Shown here piece by piece: positions 38,860-47,478 of a stretch of 64,000 nt of DNA. The notes beneath the pieces are model-generated. The model saw only the letters and a program-made list of their open reading frames with translations, was not told the DNA's origin and ran no database searches. The translations under genes and the position numbers were made by a program. Source of the DNA: Frigidibacter mobilis (GTDB taxonomy: Bacteria > Pseudomonadota > Alphaproteobacteria > Rhodobacterales > Rhodobacteraceae); NCBI RefSeq assembly GCF_001620265.1, contig NZ_CP012661.1, positions 2,480,001 to 2,544,000 on the forward strand, read 5' to 3'. Each line of letters starts with the position of its first letter. The first letter of the stretch is position 1.

Positions 38860-40044
38860 TCAGTCGTTGCCGCCGATGAGGCGCGCATGTTCCTGCAGGG
38901 CGAAACGGTCGGTCATGCCGGCGACGTAGTCGAGCACCACGCGGGCAAGCGCGGTCCGGTCGGCGCCCGCAGCCGCGACATCGCCCTGCCAGTCCTCGGG
39001 CAGCAGGCCGGGCTGCGCGAGGAACAGCGGGAACAGGTCGTTGACCACTGCCGTGACGCGCTGGCGCTCGACCAGAACCGGCGGCGCACGATACATGCGG
39101 GTGAACAGGAAGGACTTGATCGCCTTGAGGTTCTGGTAGAGCGGTTTGGAAAATCGGATGATCGGCCCGTCCATCGCGCGGATCTCGTCCACCGATTGCG
39201 GGTTGCTGGCCTGCAGGCGGCCCCGTGCGACGGCGATCACATCCTCGACCATCACCCCGAACACCCGGCGCAGCGCCTCGTGCCGCCGCCGCGCGAGATC
39301 GAGCCCGGGCCAGAGCCTGTCCACCTCGGCGAAGGCTGGGCCGGTCACCGGCAGCTCCATCAGATCGGCCTCGGTGAAGAGCCCGGCGCGCAGGCCGTCA
39401 TGCAGGTCATGGTGGTTGTAGGCGACATCATCGGCCACCGCCGCCACCTGCGCCTCGGCCGAGGCGAAGGTGCCCAGGTCGAGGTCCCACAGCGCGTTCA
39501 CCGCAGCCAGCGCGTAGGGCAATGGCCCGCTGCCGACCGCATGGCTGCCGCTGGCATGGGGGCCGGTGACCGGGCCATTATGCTTGGCGATGCCCTCCAG
39601 CGTTTCCCAGGTCAGGTTCAGCCCGTCGAAATCGGCGTAATGCCGTTCCAGCCGGGTGACGATGCGCAACGCCTGCGCGTTATGATCGAAGCCGCCATAG
39701 GGCGCCATCAGCAGCGCCAGAGCATCCTCGCCGGTATGGCCGAAAGGCGGGTGGCCAAGGTCATGGGCCAGCGCCACCGCCTCGGCCAGGTCGGTGTTCA
39801 GCCCCAGCTGCCCGGCAATGGTGCGCGCCACCTGCGCCACCTCTATCGTGTGGGTCAGGCGGGTGCGGTAATAATCGCCCTCATGCTCGACAAAGACCTG
39901 GGTCTTGTGCTTGAGCCGCCGGAAGGCCGAGGAATGGATGATCCGGTCCCTGTCGCGCTGGAACGGCGAGCGGAAGGTGGACATGTTCTCAGGATGGAGC
40001 CGGCCGCGGCTGGCCGCGGGCTGGCAGGCATAGGGTGCAAGCAT
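38860..40044 (-). CDS. dgt: Deoxyguanosinetriphosphate triphosphohydrolase-like protein
   Basis: An HD-domain dNTP triphosphohydrolase, releasing triphosphate from dNTPs. 394 residues from ATG 40044 (MLAPYACQPAASRGR). The metal ligands are in YRTRLTHTIEVAQVAR and ALAHDLGHPPFGHTGEDAL, with HNAQALRIVTRLE after them. The short type-2 length fits the dGTPase-like family common in alphaproteobacteria. Upstream of argS on the same strand. Confidence 0.95.
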   Translation of the reverse strand: MLAPYACQPAASRGRLHPENMSTFRSPFQRDRDRIIHSSAFRRLKHKTQVFVEHEGDYYRTRLTHTIEVAQVARTIAGQLGLNTDLAEAVALAHDLGHPPFGHTGEDALALLMAPYGGFDHNAQALRIVTRLERHYADFDGLNLTWETLEGIAKHNGPVTGPHASGSHAVGSGPLPYALAAVNALWDLDLGTFASAEAQVAAVADDVAYNHHDLHDGLRAGLFTEADLMELPVTGPAFAEVDRLWPGLDLARRRHEALRRVFGVMVEDVIAVARGRLQASNPQSVDEIRAMDGPIIRFSKPLYQNLKAIKSFLFTRMYRAPPVLVERQRVTAVVNDLFPLFLAQPGLLPEDWQGDVAAAGADRTALARVVLDYVAGMTDRFALQEHARLIGGND

Positions 40045-40179
40045 GGGTCCCCGGTTCTGGTCTGCTTCTGGTCTGGCGCACATGCCGGTGCGGCCCCTGC
40101 ACTGCGGGGCTGTTCTTGTCCGGCCTTTGGGCGCATCCTATATGATGGATGTCACCCGATTGATACGGATTTTGCCGCG

Positions 40180-40515
40180 ATGGACCTGCAGCTTCCCCCG
40201 AAAGTCACCCCCCGCGCCTTTGCGCGTCTGGCCGAGATCAATGCGGCAGGCGGCGGCGGTGCCAAGGCGCTGCGCGTCGCGGTGGAGGGCGGGGGCTGTT
40301 CCGGCTTTCAGTATGACATAAGGCTCGATGACCCGGCGCCGGACGATCTGGTGCTGGAGGCAGGGGGCCAGAAGGTGCTGGTCGATCCGGTCTCGCTGCC
40401 GTTCCTGCAGAACGCGGTGATCGACTTCTCCGAAGAGCTGATCGGCGCGCGCTTCGTGATCGAGAACCCCAATGCCAGTTCGTCCTGCGGCTGCGGAACC
40501 AGCTTTTCGCTGTAG
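40180..40515 (+). CDS. erpA: A-type iron-sulfur cluster carrier (ErpA/IscA family)
   Basis: A 111-residue scaffold that passes Fe-S clusters to apo-proteins. The three ligand cysteines are in EGGGCSGFQYDI and SSCGCGTSFSL. ATG 40180 is divergent from dgt. ErpA and IscA cannot be told apart safely by eye; the gene stands alone, outside any isc/suf operon, as erpA usually does. Confidence 0.92.
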   Translation: MDLQLPPKVTPRAFARLAEINAAGGGGAKALRVAVEGGGCSGFQYDIRLDDPAPDDLVLEAGGQKVLVDPVSLPFLQNAVIDFSEELIGARFVIENPNASSSCGCGTSFSL

Positions 40516-40601
40516 GCCAGCCGGGGCAGACCTGCCCGAACAGGCTTGTCCGGTGCGGGCCGCGCGCTATCCTTGCAGCCGCCCCACTGGAAAGCCCGCC
40601 G

Positions 40602-41300
40602 ATGGCCACGATCTTGCTGCTTGGTTCCGGTCCCGGTGTCACTGCCTGCCAGGGCTGGCTGCGGCCCCCCTTCGACCGGCTCGTGGCGATCAACAATGCC
40701 TGGCGGGTGCGGGCGGATTGGGATGACCTGATCCACCCCTGGGATTTTCCGGCAGAGCGGATGCCGGCACCCGATGCGACAAGGCGGATCGTGACCGAGG
40801 CGGAGTTCGTGCCGGTGCAGAACCTCTATGGCGGCTTCGTCTATGCGGGGGCCACGATGGCCTTTACCGCCGCCTACTGGCTGCTGGCCGAATACCGGCC
40901 GCGCTGCATCGGGTTCCTCGGCTGCGACATGCATTATCCCGCCACCGGCCCCACGCATTTCTACGGCACCGGCACGCCCGACCCGCTGCGCCCCGACATC
41001 ACCCTGCAGTCGCTGGAGGCGAAGGCGACCCGGCTGGCGATCCTGGCCGCGCGGCAGGGCTGCGTGCTGGTGAACCTGTCGGACGGGCCCTCGCGGCTGA
41101 CCTTTCCGCGGGCCGCGCCTGCGGAATTGGCCGGAGCACGCCCTCTGCCCCATGACCCGGCCGCGGCAGACCGGGCCCTGGCGCGCGAGGCGGAGCTTGG
41201 GTATTTCGTGCCCTCGGGCCGCTACTGGGAGGAGGCGGCGCGCTTCGATCCCGCCGAGCTTGCCGCGCTCGATGCGCTCTGGCTGGCAGCCGCCCGGTAG
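40602..41300 (+). CDS. Conserved protein of unknown function
   Basis: A 232-residue soluble protein beginning with a nucleotide-binding-like strand-loop (MATILLLGSGPGVTACQGWL), then FLGCDMHYPATGPTHFYGTG and a C-terminal acidic helix ending LDALWLAAAR. The layout resembles a Rossmann-like glycan/pterin-related fold, but no catalytic motif identifies it. A family of this kind is frequent in Rhodobacteraceae. Lies 65 nt upstream of xthA and could be its operon partner. Confidence 0.75.
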   Translation: MATILLLGSGPGVTACQGWLRPPFDRLVAINNAWRVRADWDDLIHPWDFPAERMPAPDATRRIVTEAEFVPVQNLYGGFVYAGATMAFTAAYWLLAEYRPRCIGFLGCDMHYPATGPTHFYGTGTPDPLRPDITLQSLEAKATRLAILAARQGCVLVNLSDGPSRLTFPRAAPAELAGARPLPHDPAAADRALAREAELGYFVPSGRYWEEAARFDPAELAALDALWLAAAR

Positions 41301-41364
41301 GCGCGCCGCTTGCCCCCCACCCCGCCCGCCCCTACAACCCATAGGCAACCGCCCGGAGGCCCCC

Positions 41365-42150
41365 ATGAAGATCGCCACCTTCAATATCAACGGCATCAAG
41401 GCCCGGATCGAGGCGCTGCCCGCCTGGCTGGCCGAGGCCACGCCCGAAGTGGTGCTGCTGCAGGAGATCAAGTCGGTGGACGAGGGCTTCCCGGCCGAGA
41501 TCTTCGAGGACATGGGCTACCGGGTCGAAACCCACGGCCAGAAGGGCTTCAACGGCGTGGCGATCCTGTCGCGGCTGCCGCTGGAGGATATCCGCCGCGG
41601 GTTGCCCGGCGACGCCGAGGACCTGCAGGCGCGCTGGATCGAGGCGATCGTGATCGGCGAGCGGGCACTGCGGGTCTGCGGGCTGTACCTGCCCAACGGC
41701 AACCCGGCGCCGGGGCCGAAATACGACTACAAGCTGGCCTGGATGGCGCGGATGGAGGCACGGGTGCGCGAGGTGATCGCGGCCGAGGAAGCGGCGATCT
41801 TCGCGGGCGATTACAACGTGATCCCCCAGCCCGAGGATGCCGCCCGCCCCGAGGCCTGGACCGACGACGCGCTGTTCCTGCCCAAGACGCGGGCCGCGTA
41901 TCGCCGCCTGCTGAACCTCGGCCTGACCGACGCCTTCCGCGCCCGCGAGCCGCGGCCGGGGCATTACAGCTTCTGGGACTATCAGGCTGGAGCCTGGGAG
42001 CGGAACAACGGCATCCGCATCGACCATCTGCTGCTGACCCCGCAAGCCGCCGACATGCTGACGGCGGCGGGGATCGACAAGCAGGTGCGCGGTCGGGAGA
42101 AGCCGTCCGACCATGTGCCGGTGTGGGTGGAGGTAGGGTCACGGGCCTGA
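41365..42150 (+). CDS. xthA: Exodeoxyribonuclease III
   Basis: AP endonuclease/3'-exonuclease for base-excision repair, 261 residues. Signatures: MKIATFNINGIKARIEALP, VVLLQEIKSVDE, GFNGVAILSR, AIFAGDYNVIP, RIDHLLLTPQA and SDHVPVWVEV. ATG 41365 has GGAGG upstream. It is the last conserved core gene before the mobile region that starts at ~42.15 kb. Confidence 0.98.
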   Translation: MKIATFNINGIKARIEALPAWLAEATPEVVLLQEIKSVDEGFPAEIFEDMGYRVETHGQKGFNGVAILSRLPLEDIRRGLPGDAEDLQARWIEAIVIGERALRVCGLYLPNGNPAPGPKYDYKLAWMARMEARVREVIAAEEAAIFAGDYNVIPQPEDAARPEAWTDDALFLPKTRAAYRRLLNLGLTDAFRAREPRPGHYSFWDYQAGAWERNNGIRIDHLLLTPQAADMLTAAGIDKQVRGREKPSDHVPVWVEVGSRA

Positions 42151-42179
42151 AATTGAGAAGATAGTGCAAACGTGTCGCA

Positions 42180-42404
42180 ATGAAAGGAGCCATTACGCGA
42201 ATACTTAAAATGCGCCGCCCACAGTTAGTGTTTGGGGACGAGGCAGGACATAATGATTTTTATGTGGAATATCTATACGATAGAGACGGCGTTGTGCGCC
42301 TTCTAATTCGGGAGCGTCTGAAACTCTATGTCTCTGACCGGGCCCATGCGGTTTTCCGCTACGATCAGGTGTCAAAGCGCCCGGCGAATATTATGGTCAG
42401 CTGA
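42180..42404 (+). CDS. 74-residue protein, unknown, low GC
   Basis: A 74-residue basic frame (MKGAITRILKMRRPQLVFGD..., ending VSKRPANIMVS) immediately downstream of xthA. Its base composition and codon use (TTA, ATA, AAT) differ sharply from xthA, which marks it as foreign. No ribosome site stands out and no family is recognised. A remnant of a mobile gene cannot be excluded. Confidence 0.4.
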   Translation: MKGAITRILKMRRPQLVFGDEAGHNDFYVEYLYDRDGVVRLLIRERLKLYVSDRAHAVFRYDQVSKRPANIMVS

Positions 42405-42983
42405 TTGCCTGCCGGAACCCTAGCGCTGACGCGCATGCTCTCGGCCGATGGCTTCAAGCCCGCCCATCGCAAAACGGTAGAGATGATCGACGAGGCGTCG
42501 CGGGGTATGCGCCGAACGTCGTCCGCGACGGGAGACACGTTACGGCCAATGGCCAACAGCATGGCGCTGGGAGCCATGACGCTGATAGGCAGCGGAGCAG
42601 CGCCGGATCTCTGGAGGGAGCCGCGGTGATCTCACTCAGAACGGCAAGGACGTTCTGCAGCTTCCCGGTACTTTCTTTCTTCAACAGAACCTGAAGATGG
42701 GACGATGGCGACAGCATTTCCCGACTCAGGACTCGCGCATGCCAGCCCTGACCGACGGTCGTGCTTTCGCACCAATCCTGCGATAAGCGTTTCAACTTCC
42801 TCCGCGCTGGCATGCCGGGATTCTGCGTGTGTTGGATCCACTGAACGGCGTGCGACAATCGGCTACTTTTGTGTGGCCGCCGCGCAGAATATCGCGCCAT
42901 GATGTAGAATCGGCAGAATTGGCGGAGGGAACGCGACTGCGGTCGAACCTTCTCTGGGCCGTAAAGCATTGATCTTAAACGAC
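42405..42983. other. No intact gene; mobile-element debris
   Basis: About 580 nt between the small gene at 42180 and the IS6 fragment. Frames on both strands are open for 60-175 codons, but none has a ribosome site with a recognisable product. The segment reads like patched fragments; nothing can be named. Confidence 0.4.
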
Positions 42984-43260
42984 TCACGCATTTGGGACGC
43001 GCTTTCGTCGTGTCTCTTCAGCAAACATCAGGCCGAACCGGTTCCACCAGAACCGTACCGTCTCGCGGCATATGTCGATGCCGCGCTCGTGCAGAAGATC
43101 TTCGACGTTGCGCAGTGAAAGGGGGAACCGTACATACATCATCACAGCCAGGCGGATGATTTCGGGCGACGTCTTGAAGTACCGAAACGGGGAAAGTTTT
43201 GTCATCCGTTCAGGCTAGGCCGCCGTCCAGACCCACGCAAGAGTTTTGCTCTGACAGTGC
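42984..43260 (-). mobile_element. IS6-family insertion sequence, left-end fragment
   Basis: The terminal inverted repeat GGCACTGTCAGAGCAAAA is at the 43260 edge (minus strand), followed by the transposase start at 43205: MTKLSPFRYFKTSPEIIRLA, then VMMYVRFPLSLRNVEDLLHE and VRFWWNRFG, the HTH region of IS6/IS26-type transposases. The frame ends at 42984 after about 73 of ~235 residues, before the DDE core, so the element is dead. Its insertion cut the oxidoreductase gene next to it. Confidence 0.85.
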
Positions 43261-43984
43261 CCCCCAGCGCCTTGCGGACATCCGGAGCGACGCGAGTTCC
43301 CAGAATCTCGATCGCGTTCATCAAGGATTTGTGATCGAGCCGCCCGATCGCCATCTGAATGGTAATCCGGGTAAAGCCGAAAATTTCATGATGGGCGAGG
43401 ATCTTGTCGGTCAGCTCTGCGGGTCCGCCCACGAACAACGCGCCGCTGGGGCCGCTCATGGTATCAAACTGTTCACGGGTTGCCGGGGTCCATCCACGTT
43501 CTGCGCCAAGTCGGGTCATGACCTCGTTATGCGGGCCACTGTAAATATCGCGGGCGGCTTGACTGGTTTCGGCCACAAACCCATGCACATTCAGTGAGGT
43601 TTCAAGGCTGGCCGGGTCGTGCCCCGCCTTGCTGGCGGCAGCACGGTAAAGATCGAACAAAGGCGCAAACCGTACTGGTTCGCCACCTATTATGCCAAGC
43701 GCAAGGGGCAGGCCAAGTTTTCCGGCCCGCACCGCAGATTGCGGGGTGCCTCCCACGCCCAGCCAGATCGGCAGCTTGTCCTGATAGGGACGCGGATAGA
43801 CGCCCTGATGATCGACCGCAGGCAAATGTTTCGTGCGGGGCCAGCTTATGTGTTCAGCATCGTTCACCGCCATCAAGAGCTGAAGTTTTTCAGCAAAAAG
43901 ACCGTCGTAATCATCCAACGCATGACCAAACAGCGGAAAGGATTCAACCGGACATTCGCCGCACCCGCGAACCAAAATAGGCAA
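43202..43984 (-). pseudogene. LLM-class flavin-dependent oxidoreductase, truncated at both ends
   Basis: The frame encodes the C-terminal two thirds of a luciferase-like monooxygenase: ESFPLFGHALDDYDGLFAEK, YPRPYQDKLPIWLGVGGTPQ, LGIIGGEPVRFAP and IEILGTRVAPDVRKAL. The first ~100 residues of the ~340-residue family are missing, and the last ~20 residues (after KALG) are translated IS6 end, not native. It therefore has no complete flavin barrel. The 126 nt upstream to the MFS stop hold no clear remainder. Confidence 0.8.
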
Positions 43985-44110
43985 CTTCCAAAAAGCGGAC
44001 GCCCTTAGGCGCGATGTCCCGCGCGCGGGCGTGGTGCGTGCGGAGGTCCGTGACCGTCTGGCGGTGCTGCGGGCAAGACCGGCGGCTCTCGGTCTGCGAT
44101 CCCTGTCCGT

Positions 44111-45349
44111 CTAGGGGTCTGGTGTTGGCGCGGCGGGCCGCTTGCGGGACACGATCAGGAACCCCGCCAGCCCCGCCATTGCCAGTGCGCCGCTGGTCCA
44201 GAAGGTGGCCGCCGGTCCGAACAGTTGCCAAAGCGCGCCCGCCAGAAGGCTGGCTAGCAACAGGGCGATGCCCGTCACCAGGTTGAACACGCCAAAGGCG
44301 GTGGCCTTCAGGTCCACCGGCGCGTGCTCGGCCACCAGCGCCGACAACAGCCCCTGCGTCAGCCCCAGATGCAGCCCCCAGAGCGCCGCGCCCGCAAAGA
44401 CCGCCGACAAAGACCCGGCGAGCGCCAGGACCGCGTCGGCGGCGATCAGCACCAAGAACCCCGACGCCAACAGCCCGGTGCGCCCGATCCGGTCCGACAG
44501 GATGCCGACCGGATAGGCCGACGCCGCGTAGACCAGGCTCACGACCACCAGGATCAGCGGCGCCAATGCCAGCGCCAGACCCAGGTTTTCGGCGCGCAGA
44601 ATCACGAAGGCCTCGGTGAACCGCGCCAATGTCATCACTCCGCCAAGCGCCACCACACCCCAGAAATGCCGTCCCAGGGCGCCCGGATTGCGCAGGCTGA
44701 TCGGTGTGGGCCGTGGCGTGGCGACCGGCGCGCGCGCGGGTTCGCGCACCACCAGAACCAGAAGCAGAACCGCCAGCACACCCGGGATCGCCGCCAGCCA
44801 GAACACAGTGCGGAACTGGTCCGAGAATACCGCCATCAGCGCGATTGCCAGCAGCGGGCCGACAAAGGCCCCGACGCTGTCCAGCGATTGTCGCAGGCCA
44901 AAGGCCGCGCCCCGTTTACCGGGCGGTGCCAGTTCCCCCACCAGCGCATCGCGCGGCGCACCGCGAATGCCCTTGCCCACCCGGTCGGCAAACCGCGCGC
45001 CCAGGACGATCCCCGCCGAGGGCGCCAGCGCGAACAGCGGTTTAGAGAGGGTGGACAGCCCATAGCCCAGAGCCGCCAGCGGTTTGCGCCTGCCCCAGCG
45101 GTCGCTGATCAGGCCCGAGGCCAGCTTGGTGATGTTCGCCGTTGCTTCGCCGATACCCTCGATCAGGCCCACGGTCACGGTGCTGGCCCCCATCACAGTG
45201 ACCAGAAACACCGGCAACAGCCCGTGGATCATCTCGGACGAGATATCCATCAGCATGCTGACAAAGCCGAGCGCCCAGATACTTCGCGGCAAGCCGCGAA
45301 AATTGCCCTTGTCTCGCGGCGTCGCCATCATGCTCTTTTCATCCGACAT
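44111..45349 (-). CDS. MFS transporter
   Basis: A 12-helix major facilitator of 412 residues; substrate unknown. Segments typical of the family: GFVSMLMDISSEMIHGLLPV, GLISDRWGRRKPLAALGYGL (the loop 2-3 motif), GKGIRGAPRDALVGELAPP and GILSDRIGRTGLLASGFLVL. ATG 45349 lies at the exact end of repeat copy A; a second ATG pair 18-21 nt in (MMATPRDKG) is an alternative start. Sits in the mobile patchwork; no regulator or substrate-linked enzyme nearby. Confidence 0.88.
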   Translation of the reverse strand: MSDEKSMMATPRDKGNFRGLPRSIWALGFVSMLMDISSEMIHGLLPVFLVTVMGASTVTVGLIEGIGEATANITKLASGLISDRWGRRKPLAALGYGLSTLSKPLFALAPSAGIVLGARFADRVGKGIRGAPRDALVGELAPPGKRGAAFGLRQSLDSVGAFVGPLLAIALMAVFSDQFRTVFWLAAIPGVLAVLLLVLVVREPARAPVATPRPTPISLRNPGALGRHFWGVVALGGVMTLARFTEAFVILRAENLGLALALAPLILVVVSLVYAASAYPVGILSDRIGRTGLLASGFLVLIAADAVLALAGSLSAVFAGAALWGLHLGLTQGLLSALVAEHAPVDLKATAFGVFNLVTGIALLLASLLAGALWQLFGPAATFWTSGALAMAGLAGFLIVSRKRPAAPTPDP

Positions 45350-45561
45350 TCCCCAAGTGGCCTGCCGTCTGACATCAAGGTCGCCTGATTTTGCCCGCCG
45401 GACAAACGTTTTTCGCGCCGAGCGGCGTCTGCGGTCGCGCAAACGCCTGGAGCTGGGCGGATCACGCCGCGAACCCGCAGAATCCTGGCCCGGCGGCGCC
45501 GTTTTTCAGCATGGCGGACAGACCTGTCCTGCCGTTTTCGTTCGGTTTGGGTCCGGATCGC
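45343..45561. repeat. ~220-bp repeat, copy A (minus-strand orientation)
   Basis: Read on the minus strand, this stretch aligns along its whole length with 51658-51877 on the plus strand at roughly three quarters identity by eye, from ATCCGGACCCAAAC down to GGCAGGCCACTTGGGGAATG. In both copies the repeat ends at the 5' side of a gene (the MFS gene here), so it may carry promoter or leader function, or mark a shared recombination site. It begins where the IS1380 remnant stops. Confidence 0.7.
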
Positions 45562-45563
45562 GG

Positions 45564-45848
45564 TCATGCGCATGACGGTGGCGCTCGCAATCGGCGGATG
45601 GCAGCGAGGATGGCGCGCACCATCGCGCCGGTGACGGCCACCTCGGCCAGCTGGAAAGTGATGGCGCGGGCGTGACGCACGACGCGGGCTCCGATCTTCC
45701 TTCTCGGCGATGCAACCCGCCTCCTCCAGCCGCTCATAGATCGCGGGGATCGCATCGGCGGCATCGGCCCGGAAGAACCGGCCCCCAAGGTCGCGGCCAG
45801 CATACCGGGCCATGACGGGATCAAGGACATCCCGCCAGCCATTCTGCG
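45564..45848 (-). mobile_element. IS1380-family transposase remnant
   Basis: Two transposase pieces are joined with an internal deletion and frame change: the catalytic-core piece NGWRDVLDPVMARYAGRD and FFRADAADAIPAIYERLEEA, then the C-terminal end KIGARVVRHARAITFQLAEV and AVRAILAAIRR-type tail stopping at 45564. These match IS1380-family transposases. About 280 of ~1,350 nt remain. Its upstream edge (45848) abuts the beheaded HxlR gene. Confidence 0.8.
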
Positions 45849-46188
45849 CCTGCTGACGGGTCCGTGGACGAGTTATATCATCTGGGTGCTGTGCGATCAG
45901 GGTCCGCAAAGGTTCGGGGCACTGAAACGTGCCGTGCCGGGGATATCGACCCGCATGCTGACGGAACGGTTGCGAATGTTGCAGGCGGCCGGGGTGATCT
46001 GGCGGGAACAGGCGGAGACTATTCCGCCTGCGGCGACCTATGGCCTGACGCCGCGCGGCAACGACCTGCACAGCGTTCTGGAGGCGCTGGGAAGTATCGC
46101 GGAACGATGGAAGGTTGAGGGGTCTTTGAAGACAATGCCTTCGGCGTTGGTTGATTGCTCCACCCGGCAAGAAAAGTTAGAGTGCTGA
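45849..46188 (+). pseudogene. HxlR-type regulator, 5' end lost to the IS1380 remnant
   Basis: A winged-helix HxlR domain is readable as LLTGPWTSYIIWVLCDQGPQ, FGALKRAVPGISTRMLTERL and RMLQAAGVIWREQAE to EALGSIAERW. The first ~15-25 residues of the domain are replaced by transposon sequence, and no good start codon with a ribosome site precedes it (GTG 45886 is inside the HTH). Probably not functional, although a read-through product from the IS remains possible. It may once have regulated the exporter operon downstream. Confidence 0.65.
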
Positions 46189-46264
46189 CCAGCATGCTCC
46201 GGTGGCGACCTGCCGGTCGTCAGCGCACCAGGCAGCACCCGCGATGCGAGCAGGAGCCGTTCAA

Positions 46265-46399
46265 ATGACGAAACCGAGGGGCAAGGCGAGTCCGACCACT
46301 CAAGCGGAGCCGATTGGCGCGTTTGCAAGATCGCTAGCAGAGAGTTTATTGGTGAGGTCATCTGTCGATGACTTCACGGAATCCGGCCCCAAACAGTAA
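46265..46399 (+). CDS. Possible 44-residue leader protein of the exporter operon
   Basis: ATG 46265 has an AGGAG box 10 nt upstream and encodes 44 residues (MTKPRGKASPTTQAEPIGAF..., ending DDFTESGPKQ), stopping 11 nt before the HlyD-family gene. The position suggests a translated leader or tiny subunit, but there is no recognisable domain. Confidence 0.35.
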   Translation: MTKPRGKASPTTQAEPIGAFARSLAESLLVRSSVDDFTESGPKQ

Positions 46400-46410
46400 T
46401 CGAGCACAAC

Positions 46411-47478
46411 ATGACGAACACCAGACCCATTCTCATGGCCGCGATTGTTATCGCTGGTGCCGTGTTCGGCTACTTCTTCTGGCAGAGCAACCGTGCGGAT
46501 GTGGTTGCGGAAGGTTTCGCGCGCGGCAACGGGCGGATCGAAGCGGTCGAAATTGATGTGGCCTCGAAGCTTCCCGGACGGATTGAAGCGATCCTGGTGC
46601 GAGAGGGCGGGCTGGTCGAGGCGGGTCAGCCGCTGGTCACGCTTGACACACGTCAGTTGAAAGCCAACCGGCACCAGGCAGAGGCGGAACTGCGCCGTAC
46701 CGAGATCGCGGTCAAAAACGCCCGCCTGATGATCCGGCAGCGTCAGGCCGAAGTGCGCGCGGCCGAGGCGGGTCTGGCGCAGCGGCAATCGGCCCTGGAT
46801 GCCGCGCAGCGCCAGTTTGCGCGGTCCGAGGCGCTGGCGGGAAGCAGTGTTGCCTCCGAACGGCAGCTTGATATCGACCGGTCGAACGCGCTTGGCGCCG
46901 AGGCTGCGGTCGCTTCGGCCGAGGCGATGCTTGCGGCGGCGCGGATCGGTGTGTCCGCAGCCGAAGCGGCGGTGATCGGGGCCGAGGCGGCGGTGGCGGC
47001 GGCAACGGCGGCGATCGAGGTGATCGACGTGCAGATCGAGGACAGCACATTGAACGCGCCCCGGGCGGGTCGGATTCAGTATATCATCGCTCGGGAGGGC
47101 GAGGTCGTGGGTGCCGGCGGGCGCGTCGTCAACATGGTTGACCTCAACGACGTTTACATGACGTTTTTCCTTCCGACCGCCGCGGCGGGGCAAATCGGGC
47201 TGGGAACCGAGGTTCGCCTTCTTCTTGATGCAGCACCCGGTATCGTCATCCCTGCCCATGTTTCTTTCGTATCGAGTGTGGCCCAGTTCACCCCCAGAAC
47301 TGTCGAGACAGAAATCGAGCGCGAGAAACTGATGTTCAGGGTCCGTGCCACGATCGCGCCGGACTTGTTGGGCAGGTATCTCGAACAGATCAAGACCGGA
47401 TTGCCCGGCGTCGCCTGGGTGCGGCTGGATCCTGCCTCGCCCTGGCCGGCTGCGGCTCAGGGTCAGGTGCTGGAATGA
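46411..47478 (+). CDS. HlyD-family periplasmic adaptor (YhiI type)
   Basis: A 355-residue membrane-fusion protein of an ABC exporter. An N-terminal anchor helix ([17 protein letters not shown]) is followed by the half-lipoyl motif ([20 protein letters not shown]), a long Ala-rich coiled-coil hairpin (residues ~85-200) and the second half-motif ([20 protein letters not shown]). Length and partner genes match E. coli YhiI. Overlaps the ABC gene by 4 nt. Confidence 0.93.
   Translation: MTNTRPILMAAIVIAGAVFGYFFWQSNRADVVAEGFARGNGRIEAVEIDVASKLPGRIEAILVREGGLVEAGQPLVTLDTRQLKANRHQAEAELRRTEIAVKNARLMIRQRQAEVRAAEAGLAQRQSALDAAQRQFARSEALAGSSVASERQLDIDRSNALGAEAAVASAEAMLAAARIGVSAAEAAVIGAEAAVAAATAAIEVIDVQIEDSTLNAPRAGRIQYIIAREGEVVGAGGRVVNMVDLNDVYMTFFLPTAAAGQIGLGTEVRLLLDAAPGIVIPAHVSFVSSVAQFTPRTVETEIEREKLMFRVRATIAPDLLGRYLEQIKTGLPGVAWVRLDPASPWPAAAQGQVLE

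Noticed and set aside
37015..40515. A 1,166-codon open frame on the plus strand opposite argS and dgt
   Set aside because: Only the last 112 codons (erpA, from 40180) are real. The rest is antisense to two confident genes and has no domain, a common effect of very high GC at third positions.
43944..44231. A 95-codon minus-strand frame overlapping the ends of the MFS and LLM genes
   Set aside because: Half of it is an alternative frame of the MFS gene, with no ribosome site or domain.
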